DNA of 64,000 nt, from assembly GCF_917563915.1 (NCBI RefSeq), contig NZ_CAKJTI010000009.1:62001-126000 (forward strand). Direction: 5' to 3'. This DNA is from Bacillus rhizoplanae (GTDB taxonomy: Bacteria > Bacillota > Bacilli > Bacillales > Bacillaceae_G). The position numbers were made by a program, and so were the translations under genes. Every line of letters begins with the position of its first letter. Position 1 is the stretch's first letter. The notes under the pieces were generated by a model. That model saw nothing but the letters and a program-made list of their open reading frames with translations. It did no database searches and was not told where the DNA came from. Below, piece by piece: positions 9,066-17,966 of this stretch.

Positions 9066-9194
9066 ATGAAAAAAGTAGTAATCGGTATCATTGTAACAGT
9101 AGTTTCAATAGTTGTATTAGCTGATACACAATATATTAAACAACCAGATATTTTTGGACAAGAAGCAAATGAAATTGAAGTTGTAAATATATAA
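9066..9194 (+). CDS. nprX: NprX, precursor of the NprR signalling peptide (variant pherotype)
   Basis: A 42-residue ORF two bases after the nprR stop, starting with ATG 9066; the end of nprR (CGGGAGGGATAAGG) supplies the ribosome site. The N-terminus MKKVVIGIIVTVVSIVVLAD is a secretion signal. The C-terminal half holds KQPDIFG (about residues 25-31), where the best-known NprX peptide is SKPDIVG. The precursor is secreted, trimmed, re-imported by oligopeptide permease and bound by NprR. The conserved PDI-x-G core makes the assignment safe; the Lys-Gln start and Phe replace known residues and suggest a different pherotype. Confidence 0.88.
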   Translation: MKKVVIGIIVTVVSIVVLADTQYIKQPDIFGQEANEIEVVNI

Positions 9195-9298
9195 TTCAAT
9201 AGAAAAAGTTCCTATCTGTTTGAACTGCCCCCTATATAATGGTAATCGGGCTCTTACTGTCCAAAAATAGCGGGGGATCTTTAGAAACGCAAGAACTT

Positions 9299-9337
9299 AA
9301 AAGATGGTTTCGGTATTGTACCGAGGCCATCTTTTTT
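9299..9337 (+). terminator. Terminator after nprR-nprX
   Basis: AAAAGATGG...CCATCTTTTTT outer stem with an inner CGGTA/TACCG stem, followed by T residues. Confidence 0.8.
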
Positions 9338-9402
9338 AGTGTTCACTAGTAGCGAGGATGATTGTAACTTACATATAATTATCTATCTGTTCAGGAGACG
9401 CT

Positions 9403-9420
9403 TTCTCCAAAACTTGAGAA
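9403..9420 (+). promoter_or_regulatory. Candidate NprR box 1
   Basis: TTCTCCAA-AAC-TTGAGAA, an imperfect dyad, is repeated with one mismatch 154 bases further on. It lies upstream of the terminator at 9506, so it may control a short transcript rather than nprA. NprR binding is inferred from location only. Confidence 0.45.
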
Positions 9421-9505
9421 ATAAAATATAAAAATATTTTAATTTTAATATATTTATAATTAGAAGCAACCCTACATGAGTATTTAAATAGCATAGCGTA
9501 GAAGA

Positions 9506-9537
9506 AAAAACCTCTTTCCTGATGAAAAGGGGTTTTT
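9506..9537 (+). terminator. Terminator-like hairpin inside the nprX-nprA gap
   Basis: AAAAACCTCTTT (9506-9517) pairs with AAAGGGGTTTTT (9526-9537), allowing a G-T pair. It ends no visible gene. Confidence 0.65.
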
Positions 9538-9556
9538 CAAGAAATGTTCGGCAAAA

Positions 9557-9574
9557 TTCTACAAAACTTGAGAA
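9557..9574 (+). promoter_or_regulatory. Candidate NprR box 2, upstream of nprA
   Basis: TTCTACAA-AAC-TTGAGAA is a dyad 17/18 identical to 9403-9420 and lies about 95 bases before the nprA start, a fitting place for an activator site. Assignment to NprR is inference. Confidence 0.5.
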
Positions 9575-9657
9575 AGAAATTATTTTAATTTTCAGTATTT
9601 TAATAGTGAAAACTTAATGCTACTATAAAGCTACTCTTTTAAAAAAACTTTTGCTAG

Positions 9658-11355
<1,698 letters not shown>

Positions 11356-11377
11356 GTTTCACTCCCCTTTATATAAT

Positions 11378-11404
11378 GAAAAAGGAGCATATGCTCCTTT
11401 TTTC
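11378..11404. terminator. Bidirectional terminator between nprA and VTT gene
   Basis: A perfect palindrome (GAAAAAGGAGCAT at 11378-11390, ATGCTCCTTTTTTC after it) with T/A runs on both strands; it overlaps the stop region of the convergent gene. Confidence 0.85.
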
Positions 11405-11951
11405 ATTTTTTCTTCCATGTTTTCCATACATAAAATAAGCCGATACAACCAGCAATGGCAATAATCCACTTTGCTTCATTTGTTCCGTTCATAACGTGAT
11501 AGGTGGAATACACTTCAATAAGTAATGCTGGTATTTTACCAAGTGTACTAGCGACGCTAAAAGTTAAAATGGACATCGTTCCAAAAGACGCAAATAAAGT
11601 AACGATGCCAGAAGGGATAAAGGGGAAGAGGCGAAATGATAAAACGAGAAAGAAAGCTTCCTTTCCTTGTACATAAAGAAGTCTTTGTACTTTTGGATAT
11701 TTATCTATATTTTTTTGAGCAGTTTTTTGAAAACCAAGACGATATAAATAAAAAGAGATGATAGCTCCTAATGCTTCCCCGGTAATTGATATGAGTGTTC
11801 CTTCTGTTACTCCAAATAGTGTGATATTAATAGCGGTTAAAAAAATACTAGGAATAAAGGCTGCTAAGCTAATAAGAATATTGAGTAAGATGCTAAGTGG
11901 GATTGCAACTGTTTGATGCGCTGTGAGAAAAGAATGAATCGTTTCTTCCAT
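11403..11951 (-). CDS. TVP38/TMEM64 (VTT, DedA-like) membrane protein
   Basis: A 182-residue protein with about five hydrophobic segments and the VTT-domain signature: FIPSIFLTAINITLFGVTEGTLISITGEALGAIISFYLYRLGFQ, then LSFRLFPFIPSGIVTLFASFG. Such proteins are lipid scramblase/undecaprenyl-phosphate flippase-like membrane proteins; the exact cargo here is not known. Start ATG at 11951 has GGAAATT upstream. It is a single gene, divergent from the toxin lipoprotein gene at 12181. Confidence 0.78.
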   Translation of the reverse strand: MEETIHSFLTAHQTVAIPLSILLNILISLAAFIPSIFLTAINITLFGVTEGTLISITGEALGAIISFYLYRLGFQKTAQKNIDKYPKVQRLLYVQGKEAFFLVLSFRLFPFIPSGIVTLFASFGTMSILTFSVASTLGKIPALLIEVYSTYHVMNGTNEAKWIIAIAGCIGLFYVWKTWKKK

Positions 11952-12133
11952 ATGAATTAAATTTCCTTTGCCTTTTTATGCATTACATCACATTTTTCAT
12001 ATGGAGACAATAGAATTGTTTAACAAAATCATACATTTCTTTAAATGAAAAATCTTATTTATATACTCTATATTGGTATTGTTAGGGTGAAAGGTGGATC
12101 TGTTGTATGTGATAGCTCCTCTTAGAGATAAAA

Positions 12134-12162
12134 TTGACTTTTTCTAAAGATAATACAATAAT
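12134..12162 (+). promoter_or_regulatory. SigA-type promoter of the RNase-toxin lipoprotein gene
   Basis: TTGACT (12134-12139) and AATAAT (12157-12162) have 17-base spacing and lie 19 bases before the start codon. Confidence 0.55.
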
Positions 12163-12180
12163 CATGGAAGAGGTGATACG

Positions 12181-12696
12181 ATGAAACGATTATGGAATGT
12201 TGTTATAAGTGTAATGCTTATGATGATACTTGTATTAAGTGGATGTTCAGGACAGCAACAAAAACAAACCACATCGAAAGAAAATAGTGCAGCAGTTGAA
12301 AAAGTTAGTGACAACATTTTAGATGAAATGGAAGGACCACCGAAAAATGGTCATACGTTAGAGCGTCACGTTGGCAAAACAGAAGAGCAATTAAAAGAAC
12401 GATTGCGTACAGATAAAGTATCCGCTGCAAGTACATATTACGATAAAGAAACGGCAACAAAGGCGGTAAAAGATAGTTTAAAGCAGCATGAAAAAGAAAT
12501 TAATACATGGCTGAAAGAATCGAAGGAAAACCGCCTTGTATTGAATACAAAGCATGCATTTCCAGTTGGAAAAACAGTATTAAAAAAAGATATGCGTGTA
12601 AAAGATGGACTTCGTAATACAGTGACTGTGTTGCAGAAAGATAAGGGGAGTGAGCTCGGCTTTAAAATTATTACTTCTTATCCTTCTGATAAATAA
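12181..12696 (+). CDS. Lipoprotein with CdiA-CT-type RNase A-like toxin domain
   Basis: A 171-residue lipoprotein. The signal MKRLWNVVISVMLMMILVLS leads to a lipobox LSGC with Cys22 for lipidation. After a polar linker (23-55), residues about 58-171 match the bacterial RNase A-like domain (CdiA-CT RNase A family): LERHVG, KERL, ASTYYDKETATKAV, INTWL and the C-terminal IITSYP. The residues needed by this fold are present: His63, Arg74 eleven residues on, and Thr165/Tyr167 in the TSY motif. The domain is predicted to cleave RNA. A 90-residue gene starts 16 bases downstream and is a candidate immunity protein. Unlike CDI toxins, the domain is borne on a short lipoprotein with no delivery domain. 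Confidence 0.75.
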   Translation: MKRLWNVVISVMLMMILVLSGCSGQQQKQTTSKENSAAVEKVSDNILDEMEGPPKNGHTLERHVGKTEEQLKERLRTDKVSAASTYYDKETATKAVKDSLKQHEKEINTWLKESKENRLVLNTKHAFPVGKTVLKKDMRVKDGLRNTVTVLQKDKGSELGFKIITSYPSDK

Positions 12697-12712
12697 GAAA
12701 GGAGAGAGATTT

Positions 12713-12985
12713 ATGTATTCGACATTTCAATATTTCCTTAAGGCATATTGTACACTAAGTATATATGAAGAAGAAATGATTGATCTTATGCAGCAATTTA
12801 AAGAACAGGAAGAACAAGAAACGAAGAAGAAATTATTACATGAATTTGTTCAAATGCAAAAAATAGAAGATTGGAAGAAAGCGTGTCAAGAAGCTGAGCG
12901 GTATGGGAATCGTACATGGACAATAGAAGAAACAAAAGCACATATTAGTAATTTTGTTTCTATATTACAAAATAAAAAGGCGTGA
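12713..12985 (+). CDS. Small protein, candidate immunity partner of the RNase A-like lipoprotein
   Basis: A 90-residue soluble, mostly helical, acidic protein (MYSTFQYFLKAYCTLSIYEEEMIDLM...). ATG 12713 follows AAGGAGAGAG closely; an in-frame extension to 12650 would overlap the toxin gene and lacks its own ribosome site. It has no signal peptide, so it stays in the cytosol. Order (toxin then immunity), 16-base spacing and size fit the immunity gene of CDI-type RNase A-like toxins. Its stop codon lies inside the downstream terminator stem. The immunity role is inferred from context; I do not recognise a named family with certainty. Confidence 0.6.
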   Translation: MYSTFQYFLKAYCTLSIYEEEMIDLMQQFKEQEEQETKKKLLHEFVQMQKIEDWKKACQEAERYGNRTWTIEETKAHISNFVSILQNKKA

Positions 12986-13001
12986 ATCATCACGCCTTTT
13001 T
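12974..13001. terminator. Bidirectional terminator between the toxin pair and vanW-like gene
   Basis: AAAAAGGCGTGA (12974-12985) pairs perfectly with TCACGCCTTTTT (12990-13001) around a 4-base loop. It overlaps both stop codons. Confidence 0.9.
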
Positions 13002-14243
13002 GTATGTGCTTTTTGAAATTTGCCCGTTGGAGAGCACTTGCCCGTTTTGTGTTACCTTTTTATATGTTACAGCCACAATGTTTTTATCGGTTTCACTTAT
13101 AACTTTCGAAGAAACTTCTACATTTTTTCCTGTATCTGTACCGAAAATACGAGCAGTTACACTACTGCCATCCGTGAATGATTGAATGTAAATATACTTA
13201 CCAGTATTATTTGTAAATTTCAAATCAGGACCATAGTCAGCAACAGCTGCATCTTGACCAAGTGGTAAGTAATGGACTGGTAAAGAATGATTACTCCGGG
13301 CTACAACTCCTAAATCAGCACGCAATACAGCACCATATAATGTGCTGCTTACTTGGCAAACACCACCGCCGGCACTTTGTTCTACTTTTCCATTTACATA
13401 TACAGCCGCTGATTTATAGCCATGTGCTGCATCTGTAATACCAACGCGGTTGTTAAAGCTAAATGTTTCACCTGGTGCAATAAGTACTCCTGTTAATGTG
13501 TTAGTAGCACGTTGTACGTTAAATGTTTGATTTGCATTTCGGCCAGCCAACGGAGTAGAATATTCAGCGATTACTTCTTGAATCCCCATGTTTTTCACAT
13601 CTTCTGTTGAGCGTTCCGGTTTCACTGCTGTAATTGGAACTTGGATATCCTGTTTATTTGTAGCAATTGCTTCTGTTGTTAAGGATTTTAGTTTTTCTTT
13701 ATCAACTTTTTCGCCATCTTTACTTTCGCTAATATTAACCGTTGTTCCAGAAACAGATAACTCTGCATTGACAGGCTCTACTAAGAGGTCATTGTATTTC
13801 TCTTTTATAAATGCATCGTATTTTGCTGTGTTTATAGAAGGATCTAGCTTATAGTCACGCTTTAGTTCACCTTTTTCAGCTTGTTTACGCATTTTATAAC
13901 GATTAGAAATATTGCCCTGTTGTTCTTTGAAAATTTCATCCGCAACATTTGTACCCTTATATTCAACGCCTAGTTCTTGCCAAGTATATGTCTGTGTGTT
14001 GTCTTGGAAGGTGTAGTTCACGGATTTTTTATTTAATTCATCAACTTTTTGTTGAATAATTTGTTGAACGTCTGCTTTCGTTTTGCCATCTAAGGAAATA
14101 CCTTCAAATGTTGTGTGGGGTAAAACGTATGTATCTAACTGATTATTCAATTTGGATACATATTGATAAGCGCTAACACCGCCAGCACAAAGAACGATTC
14201 CACCGGCAATCACAGAACCAATAATCCAATTACGTAATTTCAT
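12990..14243 (-). CDS. VanW family protein with peptidoglycan-binding-4 and C-terminal G5-like region
   Basis: A 417-residue, membrane-anchored extracellular protein. One N-terminal helix (residues 7-27) acts as anchor or signal. Residues about 40-200 resemble the PG_binding_4 fold (FEGISLDGKTKADVQQIIQQKVDEL). The VanW domain follows (AEYSTPLAGR, APGETFSFNNRVG, SAGGGVCQVSSTLYGAVLRADLGV, RSNHS), and the last ~50 residues look like a G5 domain. Similar to YoaR of B. subtilis. Role in the cell wall is likely but the biochemical activity of VanW is unknown. Start ATG at 14243 has a G-rich ribosome site (GGGGGGGAAA). Confidence 0.85.
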   Translation of the reverse strand: MKLRNWIIGSVIAGGIVLCAGGVSAYQYVSKLNNQLDTYVLPHTTFEGISLDGKTKADVQQIIQQKVDELNKKSVNYTFQDNTQTYTWQELGVEYKGTNVADEIFKEQQGNISNRYKMRKQAEKGELKRDYKLDPSINTAKYDAFIKEKYNDLLVEPVNAELSVSGTTVNISESKDGEKVDKEKLKSLTTEAIATNKQDIQVPITAVKPERSTEDVKNMGIQEVIAEYSTPLAGRNANQTFNVQRATNTLTGVLIAPGETFSFNNRVGITDAAHGYKSAAVYVNGKVEQSAGGGVCQVSSTLYGAVLRADLGVVARSNHSLPVHYLPLGQDAAVADYGPDLKFTNNTGKYIYIQSFTDGSSVTARIFGTDTGKNVEVSSKVISETDKNIVAVTYKKVTQNGQVLSNGQISKSTYKKA

Positions 14244-14546
14244 TTATTTCCCCCCCAGAAATAAAATTTTTAGTTTATGTATGATATGTATTATTTCTAA
14301 CGTAAAAAATGATAAAAAGAGTATTAATTACACACTAGTATACTATTAATTTTATTGTCTGTGTAATGTTTTTGTAAAAAAACGTTACATTTTTGTAATA
14401 TAATTACCTTTAATTAGAATTTTCATGTGGGGAATCAAAGAAATTCTTTCTTGTATTGCAGTATGAAATGTACGTTTCTATGTGTAATGGAAAGATAAGC
14501 GGATATAAGAAAAAAACCAGCCGTTGTATACAACAGCTGGTTTTTC
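14244..14546. other. Gap between vanW-like and LCP genes
   Basis: About 300 AT-rich bases carrying the minus-strand promoter region of the VanW gene (a TATACT -10-like hexamer near 14335-14342) and, at the far end, the LCP terminator. I see no further gene. Confidence 0.5.
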
Positions 14547-14547
14547 T
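14508..14547 (-). terminator. Terminator after the LCP gene
   Basis: AAAAACCAGC (14512-14521) and GCTGGTTTTT (14536-14545) enclose a second palindrome GTTGTATACAAC; read on the minus strand it ends in a T run. Confidence 0.8.
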
Positions 14548-15560
14548 TATAGTTTCTTATGATCTGACTTACCAGTAACACCAAGGTGGTTTTGCAGCTC
14601 TTCAGAAATAGATTGAACACTTTCTTCTTCAGGGACGTAATAATATACACCATCGATATATTCGTCTTTTCCTTTTATTTGCAATTTATCCATTTTTAGG
14701 TCGGAACTCATCATATTTTTGGTAATTGCCATCATATCATCGAAAGTTAAGTTTGTTTTGATATCGTTGTCTACCGCATCCAGTAAATCACCAAGTTTGT
14801 CAATTGAATTTATAGATAATGCTTTTTCAGCGATTGCTTCTAAAACAAGTTGTTGACGTTGACCGCGCATATAGTCAGTATCAATATGACGTGTTCTTGC
14901 TAGCGCAAGTGCTTCTTCGCCATTTAAGTGCTGATGACCTTTTTCAAGGTGAATAGCATCAGCATTGTCTTTACTATCTTGTTCAGTAAATGTAACTGGT
15001 ACATCTACATCAATGCCGCCAAGAGAATCAACAATTTTTATAAATGATTTAAAGTTAAATTTTACGTAATAATCAACAGGAACATCTAAAAAACGTTCTA
15101 CTGTATCAATTGTACTATCAACACCACCGAATACATGGGCATGTGTGATTTTATCTTCTTTTTTTCGTGATGGAATATATACTCGAGAATCACGAGGTAT
15201 GCTTAATAGTTTTACAGATTTATCGTTTTTATTAATAGTTGCAAGCATCAATGCATCTGTACGGGTTGCGGATCCGTATTCTTTTGTTCGTGTATCACTT
15301 TCATCTACACCCATGATTAAGATGGAAACATTATCTGTCATCGGTTTCACTGCTTTTTCGCGTTTTGCCGATTTATCTCCTCGTCCTAATTCTGAGTATG
15401 CACCATTTGCAACAGCTTGTGCTTTGTTATATATGTGGAAGAAATAGCTGCCTCCTCCAATAATCACAAGGAATAAGGGAATGAGAACAAACCATAGTAT
15501 ACGCTTTTTCTTAGAACGTTTTTTTAACGCTCTATTTGTCGTTTCTAAATCAGGCTTCAT
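14547..15560 (-). CDS. LytR-CpsA-Psr (LCP) family cell-wall polymer transferase
   Basis: A 337-residue type II membrane protein. One N-terminal helix (about 21-43) is followed by an extracellular LCP domain with NVSILIMGVDESDTRT, RTDALMLATIN, LLSIPRDSRVYI, ITHAHVFGG and ALARTRHIDTDYMRGQRQQ. The arginines and aspartates that bind the polyprenyl-pyrophosphate substrate are in place. LCP enzymes attach wall teichoic acid or other anionic glycans to peptidoglycan. Start ATG at 15560 follows AAAAGGAGAAAG. It lies upstream of the VanW gene on the same strand but is separated from it by a terminator, so the two are probably separate units. Confidence 0.9.
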   Translation of the reverse strand: MKPDLETTNRALKKRSKKKRILWFVLIPLFLVIIGGGSYFFHIYNKAQAVANGAYSELGRGDKSAKREKAVKPMTDNVSILIMGVDESDTRTKEYGSATRTDALMLATINKNDKSVKLLSIPRDSRVYIPSRKKEDKITHAHVFGGVDSTIDTVERFLDVPVDYYVKFNFKSFIKIVDSLGGIDVDVPVTFTEQDSKDNADAIHLEKGHQHLNGEEALALARTRHIDTDYMRGQRQQLVLEAIAEKALSINSIDKLGDLLDAVDNDIKTNLTFDDMMAITKNMMSSDLKMDKLQIKGKDEYIDGVYYYVPEEESVQSISEELQNHLGVTGKSDHKKL

Positions 15561-15708
15561 TAATCTTTCTCCTTTTAAACAATCAATTAAGATATTTTCT
15601 TATAATTTTTAAAAAAGGCACACTTTCTATTGTACATAAATATAAGGAGTTTTCATTATTAATTTTTAATTGACATGAAAATGAAATATATGAAATATAT
15701 AATTTTAT

Positions 15709-15861
15709 ATAAAGTGAAACTTCCATCAGTGGGGGCTTCATCCCCCACTGATGGTTAGTTGAACCAATCGGGCTTTTAGGGGCAGTTATCCCCACCTATC
15801 TTCTTCGCTTTTATCTGAATTTTGAGGTGGGGATTTTACTGCCCGCGAATAGCGGGATAAA
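15709..15861 (-). repeat. bcr1 element, full length, reverse orientation
   Basis: 153 bp bounded by ATAAA direct repeats (15709-15713 and 15857-15861), the reverse of TTTAT. Inside are the two inverted-repeat pairs typical of the family: ATCAGTGGGGG/CCCCCACTGAT and CCCCACCT/AGGTGGGG, plus GGGCAGT/ACTGCCC. Sequence agrees along its length with the other copies in this window. Confidence 0.85.
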
Positions 15862-15901
15862 TGTTTCATAAGTCACGCTGTATGAAAAGTTTCCATACAA
15901 A

Positions 15902-15937
15902 AAACAGATGCCTTACACATAATTAAGGCATCTGTTT
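15902..15937 (-). terminator. Terminator after nupC-like gene
   Basis: A perfect 14-bp stem, AAACAGATGCCTTA with TAAGGCATCTGTTT, around an 8-base loop; T-rich tail on the minus strand. Confidence 0.8.
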
Positions 15938-15991
15938 AAGAATTATTGTATACAAAAAATAAAGGAAAAAAAGATTAAAATTTTATCTATT

Positions 15992-17170
15992 TTAAATCAT
16001 AATACTGACAATAATTGCAGATAGAATACTTACTAAGGTTGCTCCGTATAGGAGCTTTAAGCCAAATCTGGCAACGACATTTCCTTGTTCTTCATGTAAG
16101 CTTTTTACTGCTCCTGAAATAATTCCAATAGAAGAGAAATTTGCAAAAGACACTAGAAAAACGGAAATAATACCTACAGTACGAGGAGAGAGTGTATTTG
16201 CAAGTTTATTTAAATCCATCATGGCTACAAATTCATTTGTAATAAGCTTTGTTGCCATAATACTACCTGCTTGTATAATTTCTGCAGCAGGTACGCCAAT
16301 AATGAAAGCAATTGGAGAAAATGCATACCCAAGTAATTGTTGAAATGTAATACCAAAAATGATTGCAAATAAACCGTTTATAGCGCTTATAAGAGCAACG
16401 AAACCAATCAACATTGCTCCAACAACAACTGCGACACGAAATCCATCTAAAATGTACTCTCCTAGCATTTCAAAGAAAGTTTGTTTTTCTTCCTTGATTT
16501 CTAAAATATCTTCTTCGTCTTTCACATCGTATGGATTAATAATTAAGACGATAATAAATCCACTAAATAAGTTTAAGACGAGAGCAGTTACAACATACTT
16601 TGGTTCAATCATCGTCATATAGGCACCAACGATGGACATGGATACTGTGGACATTGCCGAAGCACATAGTGTATATAGACGATGTTTTGGAATTTGTCCG
16701 AGTTGTTTTTTTACAGTAATAAATACTTCTGATTGTCCGACAATAGCAGACGCAACTGCGTTGTAGGACTCTAGTTTACCGAGTCCATTTATTTTACTAA
16801 GTAAAAAGCCGACCCAACGAATAATAAATGGTAAAATTTTAAAGTGTTGTAAGATTCCAATTAACACAGAGATAAATACAATTGGAAGCAGAACATTTAA
16901 AAAGAAGGACATTTCTCCTTTGTTTAAAAGACCGCCAAATACAAAATTTATACCTGCAGCAGCGTATTCTAATAATTTACTGAATAAGTTGGAAACTGCC
17001 GTTACAAGGATAAGTCCCATTTGTGTATTTAATAATAGGAACGTTAAGATTAATTGTATAATAAGCATAATAAGAATCGGCTTGAACTTAATATGTTTTC
17101 TATTGTTACTTGCAATAAAGGCAAGAAAAAAAACAACAATGAGTCCGAGAACAAATGTGAAAAATTTCAT
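15992..17170 (-). CDS. nupC: Concentrative nucleoside transporter (NupC/CNT family)
   Basis: A 392-residue integral membrane protein that imports nucleosides with sodium or protons. The start is ATG 17170 ([15 protein letters not shown]) with GGAGAGG just upstream; a longer frame to 17302 exists but its first 44 residues would be translated bcr1 repeat and should not be annotated. CNT features include [56 protein letters not shown] (core substrate-binding repeat) and EFVAMMDL...[24 protein letters not shown] bcr1 copy begins 23 bases upstream of the start, so its promoter lies in or beyond the repeat. Confidence 0.9.
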   Translation of the reverse strand: MKFFTFVLGLIVVFFLAFIASNNRKHIKFKPILIMLIIQLILTFLLLNTQMGLILVTAVSNLFSKLLEYAAAGINFVFGGLLNKGEMSFFLNVLLPIVFISVLIGILQHFKILPFIIRWVGFLLSKINGLGKLESYNAVASAIVGQSEVFITVKKQLGQIPKHRLYTLCASAMSTVSMSIVGAYMTMIEPKYVVTALVLNLFSGFIIVLIINPYDVKDEEDILEIKEEKQTFFEMLGEYILDGFRVAVVVGAMLIGFVALISAINGLFAIIFGITFQQLLGYAFSPIAFIIGVPAAEIIQAGSIMATKLITNEFVAMMDLNKLANTLSPRTVGIISVFLVSFANFSSIGIISGAVKSLHEEQGNVVARFGLKLLYGATLVSILSAIIVSIMI

Positions 17171-17192
17171 AATACCTCTCCTTATGAACAGT

Positions 17193-17348
17193 TTTATCCC
17201 ACTATTCGCGGGCAGTAAGACCCCCACCTCAAGATTGAGAGAAGTGAAGAAGATAGGTGGGGGATAACTGCCCGTTAATGCCCGATTGGGTGGGCTTTCC
17301 ATCAGTGGGGGATGAAGAAAACCCCCACTGATGGAAGTTTCACTTTAT
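17193..17348 (+). repeat. bcr1 element, full length, forward orientation
   Basis: 156 bp bounded by TTTAT (17193-17197 and 17344-17348) with all three inverted-arm pairs intact. It fills most of the divergent gap between nupC and the VOC gene, and a translated stretch of it produces a false N-terminal extension of nupC. Confidence 0.88.
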
Positions 17349-17398
17349 ATATAGGTTTTTCATTTCATAGAAGAATATGCAAGAAAGGAAAAGATACG

Positions 17399-17785
17399 AT
17401 GAATATTACTCATGTTCACCACATCGCAATTATTTGTTCAAATTATGGAGTATCAAAAAAATTCTATACAGAAGTACTCGGTTTTCAAGTTCTACGTGAA
17501 GTATATCGAGAAGAAAGAGAGTCATATAAGCTTGATTTATGTGTTGGAGATACATATCAAATTGAATTGTTTTCATTTCCTAATCCTCCAATGCGAAAAA
17601 GTTTTCCGGAGGCAACGGGATTGAGACACTTAGCGTTTGCTGTTGAATGTATAGAAGGAGCTGTTTCATATTTACAGCAGCATGGTATACAAACTGAAGC
17701 AATTCGAATCGATGAAATTACTGGAAAACGTTTTGTATTTTTCCAAGATCCAGATGGTTTACCGCTTGAATTATATGAGAATTGA
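17399..17785 (+). CDS. VOC superfamily (glyoxalase I-like) protein
   Basis: A 128-residue cytosolic protein with the two betaalphabetabetabeta modules of the vicinal oxygen chelate fold. The four metal ligands expected of glyoxalase I are visible: His in HHIAII, Glu in YQIELFSFP, His in GLRHLAFAV and Glu in GLPLELYE. Length and sequence fit the YaeR/GloA-like group, possibly acting on methylglyoxal hemithioacetal or another thiol adduct. ATG 17399 follows AGAAAGGAAAAG; an in-frame extension to 17312 begins inside bcr1 and is rejected. Confidence 0.82.
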   Translation: MNITHVHHIAIICSNYGVSKKFYTEVLGFQVLREVYREERESYKLDLCVGDTYQIELFSFPNPPMRKSFPEATGLRHLAFAVECIEGAVSYLQQHGIQTEAIRIDEITGKRFVFFQDPDGLPLELYEN

Positions 17786-17788
17786 ACT

Positions 17789-17823
17789 ACCCCCACCTAC
17801 CGCTTCGCGCTTTAGGTGGGGGT
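17789..17823 (+). terminator. Terminator after VOC gene, resembling a bcr1 arm
   Basis: ACCCCCACCTA pairs perfectly with TAGGTGGGGGT around a 13-base loop, followed by CTTCT. Stem sequence matches the inner CCCCCACCT/AGGTGGGGG hairpin of bcr1, so it may be a repeat fragment recruited as terminator. Confidence 0.6.
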
Positions 17824-17933
17824 CTTCTCGCTAGATATGATAAAAATTGGTGAAATTTATACAGTTTTTCTTATGAGGGAAAGAGAGAAAATAAAGAAAG
17901 TTAAACTTATCTTTGCAGGAGGTGTAACCTTAG

Positions 17934-17966
17934 TTGTCTGCAGCTAAGGGAGATACTTGGAAATAG
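17934..17966 (+). CDS. Possible 10-codon upstream ORF overlapping the CNNM gene start
   Basis: The strongest ribosome site in this leader, AGGAGGTG at 17917-17924, points at TTG 17934 rather than at the CNNM gene. That TTG opens a 10-residue frame (MSAAKGDTWK) whose stop (17964-17966) overlaps the TTG start at 17957 in another frame. CCTTAG/CTAAGG can also pair across it and mask the second ribosome site. It could be a translational-coupling leader; evidence is positional only. Confidence 0.35.
   Translation: MSAAKGDTWK

Noticed and set aside
12650-12712. Upstream extension of the candidate immunity gene
   Set aside because: It would overlap the toxin gene and has no ribosome site, whereas ATG 12713 follows AAGGAGAGAG.
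17171-17302. 44-residue N-terminal extension of NupC
   Set aside because: It is translated bcr1 sequence with no ribosome site; ATG 17170 has GGAGAGG and gives a normal NupC start.
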